Origin: Haematobia irritans
Taxonomy: Eukaryota; Arthropoda; Insecta; Diptera; Muscidae
Direction of reading: 5' to 3'
Length of the DNA: 64,000 nt
Assembly: GCF_050003625.1 (NCBI RefSeq)
Contig: NC_134397.1
Coordinates: 73,883,551 to 73,947,550, forward strand
A program made the translations under genes and the position numbers. The notes beneath the pieces were generated by a model. It saw only the letters and a list, made by a program, of their open reading frames with translations, had not been told where the DNA came from and did no database searches. Below, piece by piece: positions 24,367-37,650 of the stretch (position 1 is its first letter; the number at the start of each line of letters is the position of its first letter).

Positions 24367-27300
24367 GGGTGGTCACGAATTATCGTTCTTTTCGCTCTAG
24401 GACGCTTAGTTTAAGAGATATGGCCAAAAGAAGTTTTTCATATAAAAATTTCAATTTTTTTTAGGATTTGGTTGGATTTTTCGATTTTTTGAGGGTGGTC
24501 ACGAATTATCGTCTTTTTCGCTCTAGGACGCTTAGTTTAGGAGATATGGCCAAAAGAAGTTTTTCATATAAAAATTTTAATTTTTTTAGGATTTGGGTGG
24601 ATTTTTCGATTTTTTGAGGGTGGTCACGAATTATCGTCCTTTTCGCTCTAGGACGCTTAGTTTAGGAGATACGGCCAAAAGAAGTTTTTCATATAAAAAT
24701 TTCAATTTTTTTAGGATTTGGGTGTATTTTTCGATTTTTTGGGGGTGGTCACGAATTATCGTCCTTTTCGCTCTAGGACGCTTAGTTTAGGAGATATGGC
24801 CAAAAGAAGTTTTTCATATAAAAATTTCAATTTTTTTAGGATTTGGGTGGATTTTTCGATTTTTTGAGGGTGGTCACGAATTATTGTCCGTTTCGCTCTA
24901 AGACGCTTAGTTTAGGAGATATGGCCAAAAGAAGTTTTTCATATAAAAATTTCAATTTTTTTAGGATTTGGGTGGATTTTTCGATTTTTTGGGGGTGGTC
25001 ACGAATTATCCTCCTTTTCGCTCTAGGACGCTTAGTTTAGGAGATATGGCCAAAAGAAGTTTTTCATATCAAAATTTCAATTTTTTTAGGATTTGGGTGG
25101 ATCTTTCGATTTTTTGAGGGTGGTCACGAATTAAAGCCCTTTTCGCTCTAGGACGCTTAGTTTAGGAGATATGGCCAAACGAAGTTTTTCATATAAAAAT
25201 TTCAATTTTTTTAGGATTGGGTTGGGTGGATTTTTCGATTTTTTGGGGGTGGTCACGAATTAAAGCCCTTTTCGCTCTAGGACGCTTAGTTTAGGAGATA
25301 TGGCCAAAAGAAGTTTTTCATATAAAAATTTCAATTTTTTTAGGATTTGGGTGGATTTTTTGATTTTTTGGGGGTGGTCACGAAATAAAGCCCTTTTCGC
25401 TCTAGGACGCTTAGTTTAGGAGATATGGCCAAACGAAGTTTTTCATATAAAAATTTCAATTTTATTAGGATTGGGTTGGGTGGATTTTTCGATTTTTTGG
25501 GGGTGGTCACGAATTAAAGCCCTTTTCGCTCTAGGACGCTTAGTTTAGGAGATATGGCCAAAAGAAGTTTTTCATATAAAAATTTCAATTTTTTTAGGAT
25601 TTGGGTGGATTTTTTGATTTTTTGGGGGTGGTCACGAAATAAAGCCCTTTTCGCTCTAGGACGCTTAGTTTAGGAGATATGGCCAAAAGAAGTTTTTCAT
25701 ATAAAAATTTCAATTTTTTTAGGATTTGGGTGGATTTTTCGATTTTTTGAGGGTGGTCACGAATTATCGTCCTTTTCGCTCTAGGACGCTTAGTTTAGGA
25801 GATATGACCAAAAGAAGTTTTTCATATACAAATTTCAATTTTTTTAGGATTTGGGTGGATCTTTCGATTTTGTGAGGGTGGTCACGAATTATCGTCCTTT
25901 TCGCTCTAGGACGCTTAGTTTAGGAGATGTGGCCAAAAGAAGTTTTTCATATAAAAATTTGAATTTTTTTAGGATTTGGGTGGATTTTTCGATTTTTTGA
26001 GGGTGGTCACGATTTATCGTCCTTTTCGCTCTAGGTCGCTTAGTTTAGGAGATATGGCCAAAAGAAGTTTTTCATATAAAAATTTCAATTTTTTTAGGAT
26101 TTGGGTGGATTTTTCGATTTTGTGAGGGTGGTCACGAATTATCGTCCTTTTCGCTCTAGGACGCTTAGTTTAGGAGATATGGCCAAAAGAAGTTTTTCAT
26201 ATAAAAATTTCAATTTTTTTAGGATTTGGGTGGATTTTTCGTTTTTTGGGGGTGGTCACGAATTAAAGCCCTTTTCGCTCTAGGACGCTTAGTTTAGGAG
26301 ATATGGCCAAACGAAGTTTTTCATATAAAAATTTCAATTTTTTTAGGATTGGGTTGGGTGGATTTTTCGATTTTTTGGGGGTGGTCACGAATTAAAGCCC
26401 TTTTCGCTCTAGGACGCTTAGTTTAGGAGATATGGCCAAAAGAAGTTTTTCATATAAAAATTTCAATTTTTTTAGGATTTGGGTGGATTTTTCGATTTTT
26501 TGAGGGTGGTCACGAATTATAGTCCTTTTCGCTCTATGACGCTTAGTTTAGGAGATATGGCCAAAACAAGTTTTTCATATAAAAATTAAAATTTTTTTAG
26601 GATTTGGGTGGATTTTTCGATTTTTCGGGGGTGGTCATGAATTATCGTCCTTTTCGCTCTAGGACGCTTAGTTTAGGAGATATGACCAAAAGAAGTTTTT
26701 CATATAAAAATTTCAATTTTTTTAGGATTTGTGTGGATTTTTCGATTTTTCGGGGGTGGTCACGAATTATCGTCCTTTTCGTTCTAGGACGCTTAGTTTA
26801 GGAGATATGGCCAAAAGAAGTTTTTCATATAAAAATTTCAATTTTTTTAGGATTTGGGTGGATTTTTAGATTTTTTGGGGGTGGTCACGAATTAAAGCCC
26901 TTTTCGCTCTCGGACGCTTAGTTTAGGAGATATGGCCAAAAGAAGTTTTTCATATAAAATTTTCATTTTTTTTAGGATTTGGGTGGATTTTTCGATTTTT
27001 TTGGGGGTGGTCACGAATTATCGTCCTTTTCGCTCTAGGACGCTTAGTATAGGAGATATGACCAAAAGAAGTTTTTCATATAAAAATTTCAATTTTTTTT
27101 AGGATTTGGTTGGATTTTTCGATTTTTTGAGGGTGGTCACGAATTATCGTCTTTTTCGCTCTAGGACGCTTAGTTTAGGAGATATGGCCAAAAGAAGTTT
27201 TTCATATAAAAATTTTAATTTTTTTAGGATTTGGGTGGATTTTTCGATTTTTTGAGGGTGGTCACGAATTATCGTTCTTTTCGCTCTAGGACGCTTAGTT

Positions 27301-29381
27301 TAAGAGATATGGCCAAAAGAAGTTTTTCATATAAAAATTTCAATTTTTTTTAGGATTTGGTTGGATTTTTCGATTTTTTGAGGGTGGTCACGAATTATCG
27401 TCTTTTTCGCTCTAGGACGCTTAGTTTAGGAGATATGGCCAAAAGAAGTTTTTCATATAAAAATTTTAATTTTTTTAGGATTTGGGTGGATTTTTCGATT
27501 TTTTGAGGGTGGTCACGAATTATCGTCCTTTTCGCTCTAGGACGCTTAGTTTAGGAGATACGGCCAAAAGAAGTTTTTCATATAAAAATTTCAATTTTTT
27601 TAGGATTTGGGTGTATTTTTCGATTTTTTGGGGGTGGTCACGAATTATCGTCCTTTTCGCTCTAGGACGCTTAGTTTAGGAGATATGGCCAAAAGAAGTT
27701 TTTCATATAAAAATTTCAATTTTTTTAGGATTTGGGTGGATTTTTCGATTTTTTGAGGGTGGTCACGAATTATTGTCCGTTTCGCTCTAAGACGCTTAGT
27801 TTAGGAGATATGGCCAAAAGAAGTTTTTCATATAAAAATTTCAATTTTTTTAGGATTTGGGTGGATTTTTCGATTTTTTGGGGGTGGTCACGAATTATCC
27901 TCCTTTTCGCTCTAGGACGCTTAGTTTAGGAGATATGGCCAAAAGAAGTTTTTCATATCAAAATTTCAATTTTTTTAGGATTTGGGTGGATCTTTCGATT
28001 TTTTGAGGGTGGTCACGAATTAAAGCCCTTTTCGCTCTAGGACGCTTAGTTTAGGAGATATGGCCAAACGAAGTTTTTCATATAAAAATTTCAATTTTTT
28101 TAGGATTGGGTTGGGTGGATTTTTCGATTTTTTGGGGGTGGTCACGAATTAAAGCCCTTTTCGCTCTAGGACGCTTAGTTTAGGAGATATGGCCAAAAGA
28201 AGTTTTTCATATAAAAATTTCAATTTTTTTAGGATTTGGGTGGATTTTTTGATTTTTTGGGGGTGGTCACGAAATAAAGCCCTTTTCGCTCTAGGACGCT
28301 TAGTTTAGGAGATATGGCCAAACGAAGTTTTTCATATAAAAATTTCAATTTTTTTAGGATTGGGTTGGGTGGATTTTTCGATTTTTTGGGGGTGGTCACG
28401 AATTAAAGCCCTTTTCGCTCTAGGACGCTTAGTTTAGGAGATATGGCCAAAAGAAGTTTTTCATATAAAAATTTCAATTTTTTTAGGATTTGGGTGGATT
28501 TTTTGATTTTTTGGGGGTGGTCACGAAATAAAGCCCTTTTCGCTCTAGGACGCTTAGTTTAGGAGATATGGCCAAAAGAAGTTTTTCATATAAAAATTTC
28601 AATTTTTTTAGGATTTGGGTGGATTTTTCGATTTTTTGAGGGTGGTCACGAATTATCGTCCTTTTCGCTCTAGGACGCTTAGTTTAGGAGATATGACCAA
28701 AAGAAGTTTTTCATATCAAAATTTCAATTTTTTTAGGATTTGGGTGGATCTTTCGATTTTGTGAGGGTGGTCACGAATTATCGTCCTTTTCGCTCTAGGA
28801 CGCTTAGTTTAGGAGATGTGGCCAAAAGAAGTTTTTCATATAAAAATTTGAATTTTTTTAGGATTTGGGTGGATTTTTCGATTTTTTGAGGGTGGTCACG
28901 ATTTATCGTCCTTTTCGCTCTAGGTCGCTTAGTTTAGGAGATATGGCCAAAAGAAGTTTTTCATATAAAAATTTCAATTTTTTTAGGATTTGGGTGGATT
29001 TTTCGATTTTGTGAGGGTGGTCACGAATTATCGTCCTTTTCGCTCTAGGACGCTTAGTTTAGGAGATATGGCCAAAAGAAGTTTTTCATATAAAAATTTC
29101 AATTTTTTTAGGATTTGGGTGGATTTTTCGTTTTTTGGGGGTGGTCACGAATTAAAGCCCTTTTCGCTCTAGGACGCTTAGTTTAGGAGATATGGCCAAA
29201 CGAAGTTTTTCATATAAAAATTTCAATTTTTTTAGGATTGGGTTGGGTGGATTTTTCGATTTTTTGGGGGTGGTCACGAATTAAAGCCCTTTTCGCTCTA
29301 GGACGCTTAGTTTAGGAGATATGGCCAAAAGAAGTTTTTCATATAAAAATTTCAATTTTTTTAGGATTTGGGTGGATTTTT
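24367..29381 (+). repeat. 23-monomer duplication, period 2889 bp
   Basis: 24367-26492 matches 27256-29381. Shared private features are TTTAAGAGATATGG, GGAGATACGG, GGGTGTATTT, GAATTATTGTCCG, GAATTATCCTCC, CATATCAAAATTT, GATCTTTCG, TTTTGTGAGGG, GGAGATGTGG, CACGATTTATCG, CTCTAGGTCGC and several AGGATTGGGTTGGGTGG spacers. Differences noticed are at 25464 (A for T) and 25828-25829 (AC for CA). The intervening 26493-27255 segment carries its own markers (TTTTTCGGGGGTGG, CTCTCGGACG, AGTATAGGAG). Confidence 0.9.
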
Positions 29382-29742
29382 TGATTTTTTGGGGGTGGTC
29401 ACGAAATAAAGCCCTTTTCGCTCTAGGACGCTTAGTTTAGGAGATATGGCCAAAAGAAGTTTTTCATATAAAAATTTCAATTTTTTTAGGATTTGGGTGG
29501 ATTTTTCGATTTTTTGAGGGTGGTCACGAATTATCGTCCTTTTCGCTCTAGGACGCTTAGTTTAGGAGATATGGCCAAAAGAAGTTTTTCATATAAAAAT
29601 TTCAATTTTTTTAGGATTTGGGTGGGTTTTTCGATTTTTTGAGGGTGGTCACGAATTATCGTCCTTTTCGCTCTAGGACGCTTAGTTTAGGAGATATGGC
29701 CAAAAGAAGTTTTTCATATAAAAATTTCAATTTTTTTAGGAT

Positions 29743-32700
29743 TTGGGTGGATTTTTCGATTTTTTGGGGGTGGTCACGAATTATCGCCCTTTTCGCTCTA
29801 GGACGCTTAGTTTAGGAGATATGGCCAAAAGAAGGTTTTCATATAAAAATTTCAATTTTTTTAGGATTTGGGTGGATTTTTCGATTTTTTGAGGGTGGTC
29901 ACGAATTAAAGCCCTTTTCGCTCTAGGACGCTTAGTTTAGGAGATATGGCCAAAAGAAGTTTTTCATATAAAAATTTCAATTTTTTTAGGATTTGGGTGA
30001 ATTTTTCGATTTTTTGAGGGTGGTCACGAATTATCGTCCTTTTCGCTCTAGGACGCTTAGTTTAGGAGATATGGCCAAAAGAAGTTTTTCATATAAAAAT
30101 TTCAATTTTTTTAGGATTTGGTTGGATTTTTCGATTTTTTGAGGGTGGTCACGAATTATCGTCTTTTTCGCTCTAGGACGCTTAGTTTAGGAGATATGGC
30201 CAAAAGAAGTTTTTCATATAAAAATTTCAATTTTTTTAGGATTTGGGTGGATTTTTCGATTTTTTGGGGGTGGTCACGAATTATCGCCCTTTTCGCTCTA
30301 GGACGCTTAGTTTAGGAGATATGGCCAAAAGAAGTTTTTCATATAAAAATTTCAATTTTTTTAGGATTTGGGTGGATTTTTAGATTTTTTGGGGGTGGTC
30401 ACGAATTAAAGCCCTTTTCGCTCTCGGACGCTTAGTTTAGGAGATATGGCCAAAAGAAGTTTTTCATATAAAATTTTCATTTTTTTTAGGATTTGGGTGG
30501 ATTTTTCGATTTTTTTGGGGGTGGTCACGAATTATCGTCCTTTTCGCTCTAGGACGCTTAGTATAGGAGATATGACCAAAAGAAGTTTTTCATATAAAAA
30601 TTTCAATTTTTTTTAGGATTTGGTTGGATTTTTCGATTTTTTGAGGGTGGTCACGAATTATCGTCTTTTTCGCTCTAGGACGCTTAGTTTAGGAGATATG
30701 GCCAAAAGAAGTTTTTCATATAAAAATTTTAATTTTTTTAGGATTTGGGTGGATTTTTCGATTTTTTGAGGGTGGTCACGAATTATCGTTCTTTTCGCTC
30801 TAGGACGCTTAGTTTAAGAGATATGGCCAAAAGAAGTTTTTCATATAAAAATTTCAATTTTTTTTAGGATTTGGTTGGATTTTTCGATTTTTTGAGGGTG
30901 GTCACGAATTATCGTCTTTTTCGCTCTAGGACGCTTAGTTTAGGAGATATGGCCAAAAGAAGTTTTTCATATAAAAATTTTAATTTTTTTAGGATTTGGG
31001 TGGATTTTTCGATTTTTTGAGGGTGGTCACGAATTATCGTCCTTTTCGCTCTAGGACGCTTAGTTTAGGAGATACGGCCAAAAGAAGTTTTTCATATAAA
31101 AATTTCAATTTTTTTAGGATTTGGGTGTATTTTTCGATTTTTTGGGGGTGGTCACGAATTATCGTCCTTTTCGCTCTAGGACGCTTAGTTTAGGAGATAT
31201 GGCCAAAAGAAGTTTTTCATATAAAAATTTCAATTTTTTTAGGATTTGGGTGGATTTTTCGATTTTTTGAGGGTGGTCACGAATTATTGTCCGTTTCGCT
31301 CTAAGACGCTTAGTTTAGGAGATATGGCCAAAAGAAGTTTTTCATATAAAAATTTCAATTTTTTTAGGATTTGGGTGGATTTTTCGATTTTTTGGGGGTG
31401 GTCACGAATTATCCTCCTTTTCGCTCTAGGACGCTTAGTTTAGGAGATATGGCCAAAAGAAGTTTTTCATATCAAAATTTCAATTTTTTTAGGATTTGGG
31501 TGGATCTTTCGATTTTTTGAGGGTGGTCACGAATTAAAGCCCTTTTCGCTCTAGGACGCTTAGTTTAGGAGATATGGCCAAACGAAGTTTTTCATATAAA
31601 AATTTCAATTTTTTTAGGATTGGGTTGGGTGGATTTTTCGATTTTTTGGGGGTGGTCACGAATTAAAGCCCTTTTCGCTCTAGGACGCTTAGTTTAGGAG
31701 ATATGGCCAAAAGAAGTTTTTCATATAAAAATTTCAATTTTTTTAGGATTTGGGTGGATTTTTTGATTTTTTGGGGGTGGTCACGAAATAAAGCCCTTTT
31801 CGCTCTAGGACGCTTAGTTTAGGAGATATGGCCAAACGAAGTTTTTCATATAAAAATTTCAATTTTTTTAGGATTGGGTTGGGTGGATTTTTCGATTTTT
31901 TGGGGGTGGTCACGAATTATCGCCCTTTTCGCTCTAGGACGCTTAGTTTAGGAGATATGGCCAAAAGAAGGTTTTCATATAAAAATTTCAATTTTTTTAG
32001 GATTTGGGTGGATTTTTCGATTTTTTGAGGGTGGTCACGAATTAAAGCCCTTTTCGCTCTAGGACGCTTAGTTTAGGAGATATGGCCAAAAGAAGTTTTT
32101 CATATAAAAATTTCAATTTTTTTAGGATTTGGGTGAATTTTTCGATTTTTTGAGGGTGGTCACGAATTATCGTCCTTTTCGCTCTAGGACGCTTAGTTTA
32201 GGAGATATGGCCAAAAGAAGTTTTTCATATAAAAATTTCAATTTTTTTAGGATTTGGTTGGATTTTTCGATTTTTTGAGGGTGGTCACGAATTATCGTCT
32301 TTTTCGCTCTAGGACGCTTAGTTTAGGAGATATGGCCAAAAGAAGTTTTTCATATAAAAATTTCAATTTTTTTAGGATTTGGGTGGATTTTTCGATTTTT
32401 TGGGGGTGGTCACGAATTATCGCCCTTTTCGCTCTAGGACGCTTAGTTTAGGAGATATGGCCAAAAGAAGTTTTTCATATAAAAATTTCAATTTTTTTAG
32501 GATTTGGGTGGATTTTTAGATTTTTTGGGGGTGGTCACGAATTAAAGCCCTTTTCGCTCTCGGACGCTTAGTTTAGGAGATATGGCCAAAAGAAGTTTTT
32601 CATATAAAATTTTCATTTTTTTTAGGATTTGGGTGGATTTTTCGATTTTTTTGGGGGTGGTCACGAATTATCGTCCTTTTCGCTCTAGGACGCTTAGTAT

Positions 32701-35700
32701 AGGAGATATGACCAAAAGAAGTTTTTCATATAAAAATTTCAATTTTTTTTAGGATTTGGTTGGATTTTTCGATTTTTTGAGGGTGGTCACGAATTATCGT
32801 CTTTTTCGCTCTAGGACGCTTAGTTTAGGAGATATGGCCAAAAGAAGTTTTTCATATAAAAATTTTAATTTTTTTAGGATTTGGGTGGATTTTTCGATTT
32901 TTTGAGGGTGGTCACGAATTATCGTTCTTTTCGCTCTAGGACGCTTAGTTTAAGAGATATGGCCAAAAGAAGTTTTTCATATAAAAATTTCAATTTTTTT
33001 TAGGATTTGGTTGGATTTTTCGATTTTTTGAGGGTGGTCACGAATTATCGTCTTTTTCGCTCTAGGACGCTTAGTTTAGGAGATATGGCCAAAAGAAGTT
33101 TTTCATATAAAAATTTTAATTTTTTTAGGATTTGGGTGGATTTTTCGATTTTTTGAGGGTGGTCACGAATTATCGTCCTTTTCGCTCTAGGACGCTTAGT
33201 TTAGGAGATACGGCCAAAAGAAGTTTTTCATATAAAAATTTCAATTTTTTTAGGATTTGGGTGTATTTTTCGATTTTTTGGGGGTGGTCACGAATTATCG
33301 TCCTTTTCGCTCTAGGACGCTTAGTTTAGGAGATATGGCCAAAAGAAGTTTTTCATATAAAAATTTCAATTTTTTTAGGATTTGGGTGGATTTTTCGATT
33401 TTTTGAGGGTGGTCACGAATTATTGTCCGTTTCGCTCTAAGACGCTTAGTTTAGGAGATATGGCCAAAAGAAGTTTTTCATATAAAAATTTCAATTTTTT
33501 TAGGATTTGGGTGGATTTTTCGATTTTTTGGGGGTGGTCACGAATTATCCTCCTTTTCGCTCTAGGACGCTTAGTTTAGGAGATATGGCCAAAAGAAGTT
33601 TTTCATATCAAAATTTCAATTTTTTTAGGATTTGGGTGGATCTTTCGATTTTTTGAGGGTGGTCACGAATTAAAGCCCTTTTCGCTCTAGGACGCTTAGT
33701 TTAGGAGATATGGCCAAACGAAGTTTTTCATATAAAAATTTCAATTTTTTTAGGATTGGGTTGGGTGGATTTTTCGATTTTTTGGGGGTGGTCACGAATT
33801 AAAGCCCTTTTCGCTCTAGGACGCTTAGTTTAGGAGATATGGCCAAAAGAAGTTTTTCATATAAAAATTTCAATTTTTTTAGGATTTGGGTGGATTTTTT
33901 GATTTTTTGGGGGTGGTCACGAAATAAAGCCCTTTTCGCTCTAGGACGCTTAGTTTAGGAGATATGGCCAAACGAAGTTTTTCATATAAAAATTTCAATT
34001 TTTTTAGGATTGGGTTGGGTGGATTTTTCGATTTTTTGGGGGTGGTCACGAATTATCGCCCTTTTCGCTCTAGGACGCTTAGTTTAGGAGATATGGCCAA
34101 AAGAAGGTTTTCATATAAAAATTTCAATTTTTTTAGGATTTGGGTGGATTTTTCGATTTTTTGAGGGTGGTCACGAATTAAAGCCCTTTTCGCTCTAGGA
34201 CGCTTAGTTTAGGAGATATGGCCAAAAGAAGTTTTTCATATAAAAATTTCAATTTTTTTAGGATTTGGGTGAATTTTTCGATTTTTTGAGGGTGGTCACG
34301 AATTATCGTCCTTTTCGCTCTAGGACGCTTAGTTTAGGAGATATGGCCAAAAGAAGTTTTTCATATAAAAATTTCAATTTTTTTAGGATTTGGTTGGATT
34401 TTTCGATTTTTTGAGGGTGGTCACGAATTATCGTCTTTTTCGCTCTAGGACGCTTAGTTTAGGAGATATGGCCAAAAGAAGTTTTTCATATAAAAATTTC
34501 AATTTTTTTAGGATTTGGGTGGATTTTTCGATTTTTTGGGGGTGGTCACGAATTATCGCCCTTTTCGCTCTAGGACGCTTAGTTTAGGAGATATGGCCAA
34601 AAGAAGTTTTTCATATAAAAATTTCAATTTTTTTAGGATTTGGGTGGATTTTTAGATTTTTTGGGGGTGGTCACGAATTAAAGCCCTTTTCGCTCTCGGA
34701 CGCTTAGTTTAGGAGATATGGCCAAAAGAAGTTTTTCATATAAAATTTTCATTTTTTTTAGGATTTGGGTGGATTTTTCGATTTTTTTGGGGGTGGTCAC
34801 GAATTATCGTCCTTTTCGCTCTAGGACGCTTAGTATAGGAGATATGACCAAAAGAAGTTTTTCATATAAAAATTTCAATTTTTTTTAGGATTTGGTTGGA
34901 TTTTTCGATTTTTTGAGGGTGGTCACGAATTATCGTCTTTTTCGCTCTAGGACGCTTAGTTTAGGAGATATGGCCAAAAGAAGTTTTTCATATAAAAATT
35001 TTAATTTTTTTAGGATTTGGGTGGATTTTTCGATTTTTTGAGGGTGGTCACGAATTATCGTTCTTTTCGCTCTAGGACGCTTAGTTTAAGAGATATGGCC
35101 AAAAGAAGTTTTTCATATAAAAATTTCAATTTTTTTTAGGATTTGGTTGGATTTTTCGATTTTTTGAGGGTGGTCACGAATTATCGTCTTTTTCGCTCTA
35201 GGACGCTTAGTTTAGGAGATATGGCCAAAAGAAGTTTTTCATATAAAAATTTTAATTTTTTTAGGATTTGGGTGGATTTTTCGATTTTTTGAGGGTGGTC
35301 ACGAATTATCGTCCTTTTCGCTCTAGGACGCTTAGTTTAGGAGATACGGCCAAAAGAAGTTTTTCATATAAAAATTTCAATTTTTTTAGGATTTGGGTGT
35401 ATTTTTCGATTTTTTGGGGGTGGTCACGAATTATCGTCCTTTTCGCTCTAGGACGCTTAGTTTAGGAGATATGGCCAAAAGAAGTTTTTCATATAAAAAT
35501 TTCAATTTTTTTAGGATTTGGGTGGATTTTTCGATTTTTTGAGGGTGGTCACGAATTATTGTCCGTTTCGCTCTAAGACGCTTAGTTTAGGAGATATGGC
35601 CAAAAGAAGTTTTTCATATAAAAATTTCAATTTTTTTAGGATTTGGGTGGATTTTTCGATTTTTTGGGGGTGGTCACGAATTATCCTCCTTTTCGCTCTA

Positions 35701-36103
35701 GGACGCTTAGTTTAGGAGATATGGCCAAAAGAAGTTTTTCATATCAAAATTTCAATTTTTTTAGGATTTGGGTGGATCTTTCGATTTTTTGAGGGTGGTC
35801 ACGAATTAAAGCCCTTTTCGCTCTAGGACGCTTAGTTTAGGAGATATGGCCAAACGAAGTTTTTCATATAAAAATTTCAATTTTTTTAGGATTGGGTTGG
35901 GTGGATTTTTCGATTTTTTGGGGGTGGTCACGAATTAAAGCCCTTTTCGCTCTAGGACGCTTAGTTTAGGAGATATGGCCAAAAGAAGTTTTTCATATAA
36001 AAATTTCAATTTTTTTAGGATTTGGGTGGATTTTTTGATTTTTTGGGGGTGGTCACGAAATAAAGCCCTTTTCGCTCTAGGACGCTTAGTTTAGGAGATA
36101 TGG
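29743..36103 (+). repeat. 17-monomer higher-order repeat, 2136 bp, almost three tandem copies
   Basis: Copies start at 29743, 31879 and 34015, and the 2136-bp offset holds to 36103 (2.98 copies). Every copy shows AAGGTTTTC, GGGTGAATTT, GGTTGGATTT with TCGTCTTTTTC, TTTTTAGATTTTTT, CTCTCGGACG, AAAATTTTCATTT, AGTATAGGAG, TTTAAGAG, GGAGATACGG, GGGTGTATTT, ATTGTCCG and ATCCTCC in the same order. I noticed no internal differences at these markers. The repeat reuses pieces of the 2889-bp block: 26783-28401 matches 30297-31915 at an offset of 3514. The length exceeds 17 x 125 by 11 bp because of enlarged GGGTTGGGTGG spacers and T runs. Confidence 0.93.
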
Positions 36104-37650
36104 CCAAAAGAAGTTTTTCATATAAAAATTTCAATTTTTTTAGGATTTGGGTGGATTTTTCGATTTTTTGAGGGTGGTCACGAATTATCGTCCTTTTCGC
36201 TCTAGGACGCTTAGTTTAGGAGATATGACCAAAAGAAGTTTTTCATATCAAAATTTCAATTTTTTTAGGATTTGGGTGGATCTTTCGATTTTGTGAGGGT
36301 GGTCACGAATTATCGTCCTTTTCGCTCTAGGACGCTTAGTTTAGGAGATGTGGCCAAAAGAAGTTTTTCATATAAAAATTTGAATTTTTTTAGGATTTGG
36401 GTGGATTTTTCGATTTTTTGAGGGTGGTCACGATTTATCGTCCTTTTCGCTCTAGGTCGCTTAGTTTAGGAGATATGGCCAAAAGAAGTTTTTCATATAA
36501 AAATTTCAATTTTTTTAGGATTTGGGTGGATTTTTCGATTTTGTGAGGGTGGTCACGAATTATCGTCCTTTTCGCTCTAGGACGCTTAGTTTAGGAGATA
36601 TGGCCAAAAGAAGTTTTTCATATAAAAATTTCAATTTTTTTAGGATTTGGGTGGATTTTTCGTTTTTTGGGGGTGGTCACGAATTAAAGCCCTTTTCGCT
36701 CTAGGACGCTTAGTTTAGGAGATATGGCCAAACGAAGTTTTTCATATAAAAATTTCAATTTTTTTAGGATTGGGTTGGGTGGATTTTTCGATTTTTTGGG
36801 GGTGGTCACGAATTAAAGCCCTTTTCGCTCTAGGACGCTTAGTTTAGGAGATATGGCCAAAAGAAGTTTTTCATATAAAAATTTCAATTTTTTTAGGATT
36901 TGGGTGGATTTTTTGATTTTTTGGGGGTGGTCACGAAATAAAGCCCTTTTCGCTCTAGGACGCTTAGTTTAGGAGATATGGCCAAAAGAAGTTTTTCATA
37001 TAAAAATTTCAATTTTTTTAGGATTTGGGTGGATTTTTCGATTTTTTGAGGGTGGTCACGAATTATCGTCCTTTTCGCTCTAGGACGCTTAGTTTAGGAG
37101 ATATGGCCAAAAGAAGTTTTTCATATAAAAATTTCAATTTTTTTAGGATTTGGGTGGGTTTTTCGATTTTTTGAGGGTGGTCACGAATTATCGTCCTTTT
37201 CGCTCTAGGACGCTTAGTTTAGGAGATATGGCCAAAAGAAGTTTTTCATATAAAAATTTCAATTTTTTTAGGATTTGGGTGGATTTTTCGATTTTTTGGG
37301 GGTGGTCACGAATTATCGCCCTTTTCGCTCTAGGACGCTTAGTTTAGGAGATATGGCCAAAAGAAGGTTTTCATATAAAAATTTCAATTTTTTTAGGATT
37401 TGGGTGGATTTTTCGATTTTTTGAGGGTGGTCACGAATTAAAGCCCTTTTCGCTCTAGGACGCTTAGTTTAGGAGATATGGCCAAAAGAAGTTTTTCATA
37501 TAAAAATTTCAATTTTTTTAGGATTTGGGTGAATTTTTCGATTTTTTGAGGGTGGTCACGAATTATCGTCCTTTTCGCTCTAGGACGCTTAGTTTAGGAG
37601 ATATGGCCAAAAGAAGTTTTTCATATAAAAATTTCAATTTTTTTAGGATT
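36104..37650 (+). repeat. Block matching 28572-30118 (offset 7532 bp)
   Basis: After the last 2136-bp copy the array returns to the order of monomers seen after the 2889-bp duplication: GGAGATGTGG, CACGATTTATCG, CTCTAGGTCGC, TTTTGTGAGGG, GGGTTGGGTGG, GGGTGGGTTT and AAGGTTTTC (near 37366, against 29834) are all 7532 bp from their counterparts. The match ends near 37641, where GGGTGGATTT replaces GGTTGGATTT. This shows that the 2136-bp triplication was inserted into, or grew out of, a pre-existing longer order of monomers. Confidence 0.8.
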
